Both the position numbers and the translations under genes were made by a program. Of a stretch of DNA of 6,844 bases, positions 1 to 6,522 are shown piece by piece. Origin of the DNA: RGIG3102 sp964369975 (GTDB lineage Bacteria > Bacillota > Clostridia > Oscillospirales > Ruminococcaceae); the NCBI GenBank assembly GCA_964369975.1, contig CAYJFZ010000035.1, positions 1 through 6,844 on the forward strand, in the 5' to 3' direction. Numbering within the stretch: position 1 is the stretch's first letter; the number at the start of each line of letters is the position of its first letter. The notes below the pieces were generated by a model. That model had not been told where the DNA came from. It ran no database searches and was given only the letters and a program-made list of their open reading frames with translations.

Positions 1-1
1 C

Positions 2-133
2 AGAAAACCAAGAGAAGACAGAAATTTCGCTGACAGAAAACCAAGAGAAGACAGAAATTTCGCTGACAGAAAGCCAAGAGAAGATAGAGATTTCAAAGAC
101 AGAAAACCAAGAGAAGATAATGGCTTTAAAGAC
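2..133 (+). repeat. four tandem 33-bp repeats inside the helicase gene
   Basis: Units are 2-34, 35-67, 68-100 and 101-133. The first two are identical base for base, the third differs at a few positions and the fourth is the most diverged. Each encodes 11 residues: RKPREDRNFAD twice, then RKPREDRDFKD and RKPREDNGFKD. The length is a multiple of three, so copy-number change keeps the frame. The array reaches the left edge and may contain more units outside. Confidence 0.93.
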
Positions 134-454
134 AATAGAGACTCAAGAAGAAATAGATTTGATGATAAGGGTAAAAAAGAAGATAAGTTTTATAACAAAA
201 GTAAGTCTTACAAAAATACTCAATTAGAAGAAAGCTACACAATGCGTCTATCAATAGGTAGAAAACAAGGCGCAACTCCTAATAATATTTTAGGTGCAGT
301 GGCAGGCGAAAGTAGAATTGATTCAAAATTAGTAGGCTCTATTTCAATAAAAGATAATTACGCTTTAGTTGATATACCAAAAAATATTCAAGAAAAAGTA
401 GTAAGAGCTGTAAACGGCACAAAAATTGCAGGCAAAAAAATTCAAGCACAATAA
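2..454 (+). CDS. DEAD-box RNA helicase, C-terminal part (5' truncated by window edge)
   Basis: The frame is open from base 2 to the TAA at 452-454, so only the last 150 residues are visible and the helicase core lies to the left of the window. The first 44 residues are four copies of an 11-residue unit (RKPREDRNFAD and variants). A further basic, Asn/Asp/Lys-rich linker follows. The last ~75 residues (from about LEESYTMRLSIGRKQG to AGKKIQAQ) match the DbpA/CsdA RNA-binding domain: R-L-x-I-x-x-G-R-K-x-G at its start, the N-N-I-L-G-A-V-A-G-E block, the D-N-Y-A-x-V-D-I-P strand and the NGTKIAGKK end. In known relatives this domain recognises structured RNA while the core unwinds duplexes in ribosome assembly and cold adaptation. 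A call based only on an ATG at 242 would miss the in-frame upstream part. The choice among deaD, csdA and cshA cannot be made from this fragment. Confidence 0.88.
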   Translation, partial: RKPREDRNFADRKPREDRNFADRKPREDRDFKDRKPREDNGFKDNRDSRRNRFDDKGKKEDKFYNKSKSYKNTQLEESYTMRLSIGRKQGATPNNILGAVAGESRIDSKLVGSISIKDNYALVDIPKNIQEKVVRAVNGTKIAGKKIQAQ

Positions 455-459
455 TTAAT

Positions 460-495
460 AACACCCCTTATTATAGTAAGGGGTGTTTTATTTTA
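460..495 (+). terminator. intrinsic terminator of the helicase gene
   Basis: A perfect stem ACACCCCTTA (461-470) / TAAGGGGTGT (477-486) with loop TTATAG is followed by a T-rich tail (TTTATTTTATT). A460-T487 adds an eleventh pair. It begins six bases after the helicase stop codon. Confidence 0.93.
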
Positions 496-500
496 TTAAT

Positions 501-715
501 AACTAAATGGAGTTAGAATTCATCAAAAACTAAACTATTTAAAAATAAAATAGCTTAGTTTTAATTGTCTTAGCTTTAATATAATTTAATTAGTGTTTTT
601 TGCTTTTCGTAGACTATTATTATCCTTAGTCTATATTAAAATTAGCCGAACTATATAAAATGTATAGATTAAAAGGGATAAATCTTCACATAATTAAATA
701 AAATAAAAATATCAC
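501..715. other. gene-free AT-rich spacer with two hairpins
   Basis: No credible coding region was found. An ATG at 508 opens only an eight-codon frame without a ribosome site. Two inverted repeats stand out. The first pairs 526-540 with 548-562 (15 pairs with one A/C mismatch, ending in TTTT). The second pairs TAGACTA (610-616) with TAGTCTA (627-633). The first hairpin could be a back-up terminator for the helicase or part of a small RNA. No promoter was seen that would clearly drive it, so no RNA gene is called. Confidence 0.4.
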
Positions 716-744
716 TTGTATATCTGTTTATAATATATTAAAAT
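716..744 (+). promoter_or_regulatory. sigma-A-type promoter of the YtvI-like gene
   Basis: TTGTAT (716-721) and TAAAAT (739-744) are separated by 17 bases, the preferred spacing. Transcription would begin near 751, giving a leader of about 22 bases that contains the ribosome site at 758-767. A TATAAT at 729-734 has no matching -35 box. If the gene is sporulation-controlled, another sigma factor could be used; no clear sigma-E or sigma-G motif was seen. Confidence 0.55.
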
Positions 745-757
745 ATAAATATAAATG

Positions 758-767
758 AAAGTGAGGG
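758..767 (+). promoter_or_regulatory. ribosome-binding site fixing the YtvI-like start at 773
   Basis: AAAGTGAGGG lies five bases before the ATG at 773. The upstream in-frame ATG at 755 has no such motif before it, and a transcript starting near 751 would leave it almost no leader. The start at 773 is therefore preferred, six codons shorter than the longest frame. Confidence 0.7.
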
Positions 768-772
768 TTGTT

Positions 773-1858
773 ATGCAAAAAGAAAAAAGAATAAATTTCT
801 TGCTAAACACGGCATATTTTTTAGCAATCGGTGTTATTTTTTATATTATAGTTAAGTTTTTAGCTTCATGGCTACTACCGTTTGTTATAGCTTTTATTGT
901 GGCTTATTTATTAAATCCAATAATTACTAATATGCAAAAAAAATCTAAAATAAAAAGAGGTTTTTGTGCTGTATTAATCGTTGCAATTTTTTATCTTATT
1001 GCTGTTATGCTAATATCTTTAATAGGCTATAGTGTGGGAGCATTTTTAGTTAATGTATTTTCAAGCCTTCCCACATTTTATGTAGAGAGTATTCAGCCAG
1101 GCCTTGATAATTTGTTAGATGCTTTAAATGCGACTATACTTTCAATAAATCCTCAAATTCAAACTTCAGTTAATTCATTTACCTATACTTTTTTTGAGTC
1201 CTTATCTAATCAAGTAACTCAAATTTCTGTAAATGCCTTGAGTGGGATAACAGTATATATTACAAAAATGCCTCAGCTTTTTTTATCAATATTAATTTCG
1301 ATTATAGCCTCGTTCTTTATAGCGGCAGACTATAATAATATAGTAAAATTCATACTAAATTTATTTCCTGCAAAAACTAAAGATATCATCTTCGATGCAA
1401 GGGACTACGGAGTTAAAGTTTTAAAAAAATACTTAATATCATACTCGATTATAGTGAGTGTTACCTTTGTAGAATTGAGTATAGCCTTCTTTTTATTAGG
1501 AATAGAATACGCAGTTTTAATAGCTCTGGTCATAGCAGTTTTTGATATTATGCCAGTATTAGGAACAGGTGGAATAGTAGTGCCTTGGGCGATAATTTCA
1601 TTATTAATAGGCGAAATTCCTTTAGGTGTGGGCTTATTTATTGTGTATTTTATGGTTACTATTATAAGGCAAATTTTAGAGCCTAAGGTAATTGGCGACC
1701 AAGTAGGCCTGCACCCAGTAGCAACACTTGCAAGTATGTATGTTGGTATACAAGCTTTTGGAGTAATTGGTTTATTTTTATTACCGATGAGTATCGTTAT
1801 TTTAAAAGAATTATACACAGCAGGTAAAATAAAGCTGCCATTTAAAGAAAAATCGTAG
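773..1858 (+). CDS. ytvI: AI-2E family transporter, YtvI-like (sporulation integral membrane protein type)
   Basis: The 361-residue polytopic membrane protein has two hydrophobic segments near the N terminus (about residues 10-27 and 29-48, with the family-typical L-L-P-F-x-x-A-x-x-x-A-Y-L-L-N-P motif). A less hydrophobic central region, about residues 90-160, precedes several closely spaced helices. The C-terminal block QILEPKVIGDQVGLHP, followed by a G-x-x-G-L-x-x-x-P-M end, is diagnostic of the AI-2E/UPF0118 family (PF01594). Its form resembles the YtvI branch of spore formers. Family members have been proposed to export autoinducer-2 or to exchange ions, and the YtvI role in sporulation is not defined biochemically. 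The substrate cannot be read from sequence. It stands alone, with a terminator on either side. The family is certain; the YtvI assignment is probable. Confidence 0.85.
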   Translation: MQKEKRINFLLNTAYFLAIGVIFYIIVKFLASWLLPFVIAFIVAYLLNPIITNMQKKSKIKRGFCAVLIVAIFYLIAVMLISLIGYSVGAFLVNVFSSLPTFYVESIQPGLDNLLDALNATILSINPQIQTSVNSFTYTFFESLSNQVTQISVNALSGITVYITKMPQLFLSILISIIASFFIAADYNNIVKFILNLFPAKTKDIIFDARDYGVKVLKKYLISYSIIVSVTFVELSIAFFLLGIEYAVLIALVIAVFDIMPVLGTGGIVVPWAIISLLIGEIPLGVGLFIVYFMVTIIRQILEPKVIGDQVGLHPVATLASMYVGIQAFGVIGLFLLPMSIVILKELYTAGKIKLPFKEKS

Positions 1859-1907
1859 TAAGGCTTTGCTGAACTAAAAAAACTAAAAAATATAATATAC
1901 TAACAAT

Positions 1908-1941
1908 AAAATGCAAAAATATATTATTTTTGCATTTTTTT
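1908..1941 (+). terminator. intrinsic terminator of the YtvI-like gene
   Basis: The left arm 1908-1920 (AAAATGCAAAAAT) pairs perfectly with 1926-1938 across a five-base loop, and the right arm runs into a T tract. The stem is AT-rich but long (13 pairs). The A run on the left would also give a U tail on the opposite strand. Confidence 0.85.
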
Positions 1942-2127
1942 ATGAAAAATCAGTATGTAAATTTTGATAAAAAAATGGATAAATGTTTCTAAAATGTTAT
2001 TACAAAATCTTTACACAGGCCATTTTTTTATGCGTTAAAAACAATTTTATACATTCAAAATTAGACAATATGCACAAGAATTGTTGAAAAATTGTTAAAA
2101 AAATAATTATTATGTTCAAAAATATTA
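1942..2127. other. upstream region of the mgl operon, no gene
   Basis: This is an AT-rich stretch without a plausible reading frame. The only local pattern is a short direct repeat, ATTGTTGAAAA (2080-2090) followed at once by ATTGTTAAAA (2091-2100), with an 11-bp period, about 30-50 bases upstream of the -35 box. That position would suit an activator or repressor site, but two AT-rich copies are weak evidence. No good catabolite-repression (cre) match was found. Confidence 0.3.
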
Positions 2128-2156
2128 TTGACCAAAATACATAAATATGTTATTAT
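2128..2156 (+). promoter_or_regulatory. main promoter of the mglBAC operon
   Basis: TTGACC (2128-2133) and TATTAT (2151-2156) are 17 bases apart, each one base from the sigma-A consensus. The start of transcription would fall near 2163, leaving an 85-base leader. The leader holds the AAAGGA ribosome site at 2233-2238, ten bases before the mglB ATG. It also holds a small hairpin, TTTAAT (2192-2197) / ATTAAA (2204-2209), of uncertain meaning. Confidence 0.8.
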
Positions 2157-2248
2157 ATCTACATAGAAATTTGTTTTATCGTTGGCTATGTTTTAATAGG
2201 AAGATTAAAGCAAAATTTAACAACTATTTTTGAAAGGACAAAAATTTT

Positions 2249-3340
2249 ATGAAAAAACTATTAGCAATTTTATTATCAGCTGCTTTAATGGTATCACTTG
2301 TTGCTTGTTCAAGCGATGAAGGAGCTACTGATGGCGGCGATGAAGGCATGGCACATAATGTGCATGTATTCTACTACTCATTCGCAGATACTTACATCTC
2401 AACTGTAAGAGTTGCGCTTGATGCAGCATTAGAGGGTTACGGCTTAACTTACCAAAACCACGATGCTAACACAAACCAAACAACACAAACAGAACAAATC
2501 TCAACAGCTATCGCAAGTGGCGCTACAATGCTTGTTGTAAACATTGTTGAAACAGGTTCTGACAGTGCAGCGCAAAACATCATCGATATGGCTACAGAAG
2601 CTGATGTTCCTGTTATATTCTTTAACAGAGAAATCTCAGATGATATGGTTAACAGCTATGCAAAATCAGTTTTCGTAGGTACAAACGCTTCAGAAGCAGG
2701 CCACATGCAAGGCGGCTTAATTGGTGAGTATGTATTAGAAAACTATGACATGCTTGACTTAAACGGCGATGGTACAATCCAATACATCATGTTCAAAGGT
2801 CAAGAAGGTAATGTTGAAGCTGATACAAGAACACAATATGGTGTTGAAGATGCTGATGCAGCTCTAACAGCAGCAGGCAAACCAGCTTTAGAATTCTATG
2901 ATTCAGAAAACAGTGATAAATACTTAGTAGACCCAGAAGGTGCTTGGTCAGCAGCTGCTGCTCAAAACTACATGGCTACAGTATTAACACAATACAATGA
3001 TGCTAATAACAACATGGTAGAACTTGTTATCTGTAACAACGACGGTATGGCTGAAGGTGCTATCTCTGCACTACAAACAGTTGACTACAATGTTGTAGGT
3101 GGCGAAAAAATGGTTCCTGTATTCGGCGTTGACGCAACAGATGCAGCTAAAACTTTAATTGCTGATGGCGTTATGACTGGTACAGTAAAACAAGATGCTG
3201 AAGGTATGGCACAAGCTATAGCTGATGCAGCTAAAGGTTATGCAGACAATGGCGATTTAATGAGCATGTTAGGCGATTACAACATCGACTCAAGCGTTGC
3301 TAAAGTTCGTATCCCTTACCAATTATACACAGGTGAATAA
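2249..3340 (+). CDS. mglB: galactose/methyl-galactoside ABC transporter substrate-binding lipoprotein MglB
   Basis: The 363-residue protein has a lipoprotein signal (MKKLLAILLSAALMVSLVAC, lipobox L-V-A-C, acylated Cys20), an acidic Gly-rich spacer, then a periplasmic-binding-protein fold. It would sit on the outer face of the membrane and hand the sugar to MglC. Aligned by eye with E. coli MglB, the sugar-contacting Asp14, Asn91, Arg158, Trp183, Asn211 and Asp236 correspond to Asp47, Asn126, Arg194, Trp233, Asn264 and Asp295. The calcium loop is kept as D-L-N-G-D-G-T-I-Q (170-178) with Glu258. His152, Asp154 and Phe16 are replaced by Asn188, Glu190 and Tyr49, so galactose is probable but a related sugar is possible. 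Codons end in C for Asn, Tyr, Ile and Phe much more than in neighbouring genes, which suggests strong expression. Confidence 0.93.
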   Translation: MKKLLAILLSAALMVSLVACSSDEGATDGGDEGMAHNVHVFYYSFADTYISTVRVALDAALEGYGLTYQNHDANTNQTTQTEQISTAIASGATMLVVNIVETGSDSAAQNIIDMATEADVPVIFFNREISDDMVNSYAKSVFVGTNASEAGHMQGGLIGEYVLENYDMLDLNGDGTIQYIMFKGQEGNVEADTRTQYGVEDADAALTAAGKPALEFYDSENSDKYLVDPEGAWSAAAAQNYMATVLTQYNDANNNMVELVICNNDGMAEGAISALQTVDYNVVGGEKMVPVFGVDATDAAKTLIADGVMTGTVKQDAEGMAQAIADAAKGYADNGDLMSMLGDYNIDSSVAKVRIPYQLYTGE

Positions 3341-3368
3341 TCCTTAGTATAATTAAATACAAACAAAT

Positions 3369-3406
3369 TAAGCGTAGCTGTATGATATATTCTACGGCTA
3401 CGCTTA
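3369..3406 (+). promoter_or_regulatory. intercistronic hairpin between mglB and mglA
   Basis: TAAGCGTAGC (3369-3378) pairs with GCTACGCTTA (3397-3406). The stem continues inward by TGTA (3379-3382) with TACG (3393-3396), one pair being G-U, around a ten-base loop. The stem has about 14 pairs, but the sequence after it (TTCTTAAAAA) is a poor U tail. It is best read as a partial terminator or a barrier to 3' decay that keeps mglB mRNA above mglA and mglC. It could be a full terminator only if mglA has another promoter; none is evident in the 40 bases that follow. Confidence 0.75.
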
Positions 3407-3446
3407 TTCTTAAAAATAGCTAAAAACAAAAAATTATGGAGGGCTT

Positions 3447-4943
3447 ATGTCTGCTGATGTATTATTACAAATAAATAATGTAAGTAAAGAATTCCCTGGC
3501 GTTAAAGCGCTAGATAATGTTTCTTTGACAGTAAGACCCGGTACAGTACATGCCTTAATGGGAGAGAATGGAGCAGGGAAATCTACTTTGATGAAATGTC
3601 TATTTGGCATGTATTCTAAAGATGAAGGAGAAATATTTTTAGAGGGCAAAAAAATAGATTTTAAAAATTCAAAAGAAGCACTTGATAATGGTGTTGCTAT
3701 GGTGCACCAAGAATTAAATCAAGCATTAAAAAGAAATGTTATGGATAATATTTGGCTTGGAAGATATCCAAAATCTGCAGGTTTTATAGTATCTGAAAAT
3801 CAAATGTACACTGATACAAAAGAAATCTTTAAAGAATTAGGTATTAACATTGACCCCAAAACAGTTATGAGTGAGATGCCTGTTTCACAAAGACAGATGG
3901 TAGAAATAGCAAAGGCTGTTTCTTACAATTCAAAAATTATAGTTTTCGATGAACCTACCTCATCACTTACAGAAAAAGAAGTTGATCATTTATTTACAAT
4001 TATCAATAAATTAAAATCTCAAGGATGCGGTATTATATATATATCACATAAAATGGATGAAATTTTTAGAATTTCAGATGATATAACAGTTATGCGTGAC
4101 GGCAAATGGGTGGATACAAAGCCAGCTAAAGACTTAACTATGGATATGATTATTAAGTTAATGGTTGGTAGAGATTTAACAAATCGTTATCCGCCAAAAA
4201 CAAACGAAGTAGGCGACACTCTTTTAAAAGTAAGGAATATGACTTCAATGTATTCCCATATAAAAGATGTAAACTTTGATATTAAACAAGGCGAAATAGT
4301 AGGCCTTGCTGGCCTTGATGGCTCTGGTAGAACAGAGGTATTAGAAAATCTTTTTGGCAATGCAACAAGAAAATCAGGAGATTTTGAAATACACGGCAAA
4401 GCAATAAAAAATAAAAATCCTAAAGATGCAATAAATAATGGCTTTGCTTTATTAACAGAAGAAAGAAGAGCTACTGGTATATTCGGGATTTTATCAGTTA
4501 AAGAAAATACAGTAATATCAAATTTGAAAAAATATGCAAAAGGTATCGTTTTAACTGATGGCAATATGAAGGAAGATACTCAATGGGCGATAAAGTCAAT
4601 GAGTATTAAAACACCTACACAGGATACAAAAATCAGATCTTTATCTGGTGGTAACCAGCAAAAAGTAATTTTAGGAAGATGGCTATTAACCGAGCCGGAA
4701 GTTTTATTACTTGATGAGCCAACAAGGGGCATAGATGTTGGTGCAAAATACGAAATTTATCAACTGATTATAGACCTTGCACAAAGAGGCAAATCTATAA
4801 TTATGGCATCATCAGAAATGGCGGAGCTATTAGGCGTATGCGATAGGATAATTGTTATGTCTGGTGGACAGGTCGCTGGTGAAGTAGATGCAAAAACAAC
4901 TTCACAAGAAGAAATAATGACTTTAGCTGCAAAGTATGCTTAA
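3447..4943 (+). CDS. mglA: galactose/methyl-galactoside ABC transporter ATP-binding protein MglA
   Basis: The 498 residues match the usual double-ATPase length of about 500. In the first half are Walker A GENGAGKST (39-47), a degenerate signature M-P-V-S-Q-R-Q (144-150) and Walker B V-F-D-E-P-T (Asp168, Glu169). The second half has the characteristic degenerate P-loop G-L-D-G-S-G-R-T-E (289-297), the T-E-E-R-R-A-T-G motif, the canonical signature LSGGNQQK (399-406) and L-L-L-D-E-P-T-R-G-I-D (Asp423, Glu424). This asymmetric pattern is normal for sugar importers of the MglA/RbsA/XylG class. The protein would sit on the cytoplasmic face and power MglC. The ribosome site GGAGG (3438-3442) is only four bases from the ATG, closer than usual, but no other in-frame start lies nearby. 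Neighbours and the T-E-E-R-R motif favour MglA over RbsA. Confidence 0.93.
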   Translation: MSADVLLQINNVSKEFPGVKALDNVSLTVRPGTVHALMGENGAGKSTLMKCLFGMYSKDEGEIFLEGKKIDFKNSKEALDNGVAMVHQELNQALKRNVMDNIWLGRYPKSAGFIVSENQMYTDTKEIFKELGINIDPKTVMSEMPVSQRQMVEIAKAVSYNSKIIVFDEPTSSLTEKEVDHLFTIINKLKSQGCGIIYISHKMDEIFRISDDITVMRDGKWVDTKPAKDLTMDMIIKLMVGRDLTNRYPPKTNEVGDTLLKVRNMTSMYSHIKDVNFDIKQGEIVGLAGLDGSGRTEVLENLFGNATRKSGDFEIHGKAIKNKNPKDAINNGFALLTEERRATGIFGILSVKENTVISNLKKYAKGIVLTDGNMKEDTQWAIKSMSIKTPTQDTKIRSLSGGNQQKVILGRWLLTEPEVLLLDEPTRGIDVGAKYEIYQLIIDLAQRGKSIIMASSEMAELLGVCDRIIVMSGGQVAGEVDAKTTSQEEIMTLAAKYA

Positions 4944-4948
4944 GGAGG
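4942..4948 (+). promoter_or_regulatory. ribosome-binding site fixing the mglC start at 4957
   Basis: AAGGAGG overlaps the mglA stop codon and lies eight bases before the ATG at 4957. An in-frame ATG at 4936 would place this motif inside the coding sequence and has no site of its own, so 4957 is chosen. Confidence 0.85.
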
Positions 4949-4956
4949 AAGAAAAA

Positions 4957-6003
4957 ATGTCTGAAAAACAAGGGTTTTTAAGTAAGGTTAAAAATAAACA
5001 GGTGAACTGGAAGGAGTTTTTAATAGATAACTCATTATATATTTTTATAGGTCTTGCAGTTATTTATATACAAATTCAAAATCCTGCATTTTTATCAATA
5101 GGTTCAATTATTAATATCATTTCATTATCAGCTGCGAATATTCCTATCGCCTTAGGCGTTGCGGGATGTATTGTTTTAGCAGGTACTGACCTTTCAGGTG
5201 GTAGGGTTGTTGGCATAACAGCTTGTATCTCAGCTTCATTACTACAAGCAACAGACTACCCAAATAAAATGTTCCCGGATTTACCATTACAACATGTTAT
5301 AGTAGTTATAGTAGTAGTTGTAATAGTGGGTGGTATTATAGGTTTATTCAATGGCTTATTTATATCAAGATTTAGCTTACACCCATTTATAGTAACACTT
5401 GCAACACAATTAATTTTACAAGGTAGCATTTTATTATACTTACAAAATGGCTCAAACAATGGTCAGTCAATTTCAGGTATGGATGAAAGTTATATTCAAT
5501 TTATTAAAGGTAGCTTTTTAGAAATAGGCAGTGTAGACATACCTTACTATATAGTATACGCAGTAATTATTACAGCGTTTATGTGGTTTGTTTGGAATAA
5601 AACTATCTTTGGCAAAAATATGTTTGCAGTAGGCTCTAACACAGAAGCAGCTCACGTTTCAGGGGTAAATGTTGCAAGGACTACTGTTTGTGTATTTATT
5701 TTAGCAGGTATGATGTATGCCTTAACAGGCTTTATCGAAGGGGCAAGAATAGGCTCGAACTCAGCTTCAACAGGACTTAACTACGAGCTTGATGCTATCG
5801 CTGCTTGTGTTATCGGTGGTGTATCATTCGTTGGTGGTATTGGTAAAATTAGAGGTGTATTATTAGGCGTTGTATTATTAAAATTAATCTTCGTTGGCCT
5901 AAACTTCTTAAGCGTTGATGCTAATATGCAGTACATCGTAAAAGGCTTAATTATCTTAGCGGCTTGTGCTATAGATATGAGAAAATACTTAGTAAGAAAA
6001 TAG
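4957..6003 (+). CDS. mglC: galactose/methyl-galactoside ABC transporter permease MglC
   Basis: The 348-residue integral membrane protein belongs to the branched-chain amino acid/ribose-type permease family (PF02653). A short basic N terminus is followed by about eight to ten hydrophobic segments. The MglC-typical motif LAGTDLSGGRVVG lies near residues 74-86. A very Val/Ile-rich helix (about 115-130) precedes an N-G-L-F-I-S-R-F-x-x-H-P-F-I-V-T-L loop, and the C-terminal part has the conserved E-L-D-A-I-A-A-C-V-I-G-G-V-S-F-x-G-G coupling region. Two copies should form the sugar channel and dock on MglA. Thirteen bases separate the mglA stop from this start, so the genes are co-transcribed. The length is close to the 336 residues of E. 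coli MglC. Confidence 0.93.
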   Translation: MSEKQGFLSKVKNKQVNWKEFLIDNSLYIFIGLAVIYIQIQNPAFLSIGSIINIISLSAANIPIALGVAGCIVLAGTDLSGGRVVGITACISASLLQATDYPNKMFPDLPLQHVIVVIVVVVIVGGIIGLFNGLFISRFSLHPFIVTLATQLILQGSILLYLQNGSNNGQSISGMDESYIQFIKGSFLEIGSVDIPYYIVYAVIITAFMWFVWNKTIFGKNMFAVGSNTEAAHVSGVNVARTTVCVFILAGMMYALTGFIEGARIGSNSASTGLNYELDAIAACVIGGVSFVGGIGKIRGVLLGVVLLKLIFVGLNFLSVDANMQYIVKGLIILAACAIDMRKYLVRK

Positions 6004-6007
6004 TATT

Positions 6008-6385
6008 ATGCAAGAAAATAATAATAAAGATTTAGAAAATAAAAAAAGAATAGCAAGAAAATTTAACATCTATGAAGGTGTTAATGTATCGGTAAATCAA
6101 TTAAATAAGCTAATTATAGTAGTGCTAATAGTTTTAGCTGTTGTAATATTTCTTTTTGCAAATAGTGAAAATGGGCTAACTGTATCCTTTGATACTAATG
6201 GAGGCTCAAGAATAGAAGATGCAAAATATATGTATGGCGAATTGATTGATGAGCCAAAGCCACCTGTTAAAGAAGGCTATGAGTTTGTTGGCTGGTACAA
6301 AGATATAAATGGATTTTATCTATGGGATTTTGATGTCGGCATAGAACAAACCATGACCTTGTATGCTTTTTATATAGAAAAATAA
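6008..6385 (+). CDS. small single-pass membrane protein with one Listeria-Bacteroides (InlB B-type) repeat
   Basis: The 125-residue protein starts four bases after the mglC stop. A basic cytoplasmic N terminus (N-K-K-R-I-A-R-K) leads to a single helix at about 35-51 (L-I-I-V-V-L-I-V-L-A-V-V-I-F-L-F-A), followed by one extracellular repeat at about 57-123. The repeat has the family hallmarks: V-S-F-D-T-N-G-G, a P-x-x-P-V-K-E-G-Y-x-F-V-G-W-Y turn and the closing T-L-Y-A-F-Y strand (Flg_new, PF09479). Such repeats usually occur in multiple copies on secreted adhesins; one copy on a membrane anchor is unusual. No Shine-Dalgarno motif precedes the ATG, so translation probably depends on ribosomes finishing mglC. 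The position suggests an accessory of the transporter, but no function is known to me. Confidence 0.82.
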   Translation: MQENNNKDLENKKRIARKFNIYEGVNVSVNQLNKLIIVVLIVLAVVIFLFANSENGLTVSFDTNGGSRIEDAKYMYGELIDEPKPPVKEGYEFVGWYKDINGFYLWDFDVGIEQTMTLYAFYIEK

Positions 6386-6424
6386 AAAAACCGTATGTGC
6401 TTACTTTAAGCATATACGGTTTTT
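6386..6424. terminator. bidirectional terminator between the mgl operon and the peptide genes
   Basis: An 18-pair stem (6386-6403 with 6407-6424, one G-U pair, loop CTT) has an A run on the left and a T run on the right, so it ends with a U tail when read on either strand. It immediately follows the stop of the 6008 gene. On the minus strand it lies 23 bases beyond the stop of the last small peptide gene, so it closes both convergent units. Confidence 0.92.
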
Positions 6425-6447
6425 ATGTCTGTTTAGTATTCTTCATA

Positions 6448-6513
6448 TTAAATCTCTTCTCTTTGTTTAGCATAAGATTTTGAAGCGATTTCTAAAAATT
6501 TAACTACTGTCAT
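6448..6513 (-). CDS. 21-residue peptide, copy 1 (divergent member of tandem family)
   Basis: Read on the minus strand from the ATG at 6513, the peptide is 21 residues: MTVVKFLEIASKSYAK, then QREEI. It aligns without gaps with the two complete peptides to its right, sharing M1, L7, A10, S13, Y14 and A15, although most other residues differ. An in-frame ATG at 6522 would add three residues. It directly abuts the ribosome site, whereas the site is nine bases from 6513 as in the other copies, so 6513 is chosen. It is the last gene of the array before the shared terminator. It has more charged residues than the other copies. No signal peptide, cysteine or known domain was seen, and I do not recognise the family. 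Confidence 0.8.
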   Translation of the reverse strand: MTVVKFLEIASKSYAKQREEI

Positions 6514-6522
6514 TTTTCTCAT

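Noticed and set aside
2..133. The 33-bp repeats as a CRISPR-like array
   Set aside because: The units are directly abutting without unique spacers and keep an open coding frame into the helicase.
508..531. Eight-codon frame starting at an ATG after the helicase terminator
   Set aside because: No ribosome site, no homologous copy, and it lies beyond the terminator with no promoter.
1405..1818. 137-residue open frame on the minus strand inside the YtvI-like gene
   Set aside because: It is fully antisense to a well-supported membrane protein gene, has no convincing ribosome site and resembles no family; it is a composition shadow.
2024..2042. Possible catabolite-repression (cre) site around TTTATGCGTTAAAAACA
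   Set aside because: At least three positions conflict with the consensus, including the leading TG and the trailing C, and there is no dyad symmetry.
2010..2050. Second promoter upstream of mglB using TTTACA as -35
   Set aside because: No acceptable -10 box lies at 16-18 bases; the TTGACC/TATTAT pair downstream is far better.
2161..2191. ACATAG ... CTATGT inverted repeat at the start of the mglB leader
   Set aside because: Only six pairs separated by 19 bases; too weak to support a hairpin or operator call in AT-rich DNA.
3434..3649. 71-residue minus-strand frame over the start of mglA
   Set aside because: It overlaps the conserved Walker A region of mglA in antisense and has no independent support.
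4187..4564. 125-residue minus-strand frame inside mglA
   Set aside because: It is antisense to a conserved ATPase domain with no ribosome site or recognisable motifs.
5256..5459. 67-residue minus-strand frame inside mglC
   Set aside because: It is antisense to the Val/Ile-rich helix of the permease; the Thr-rich product reflects the complement of GTA/ATA-rich codons.
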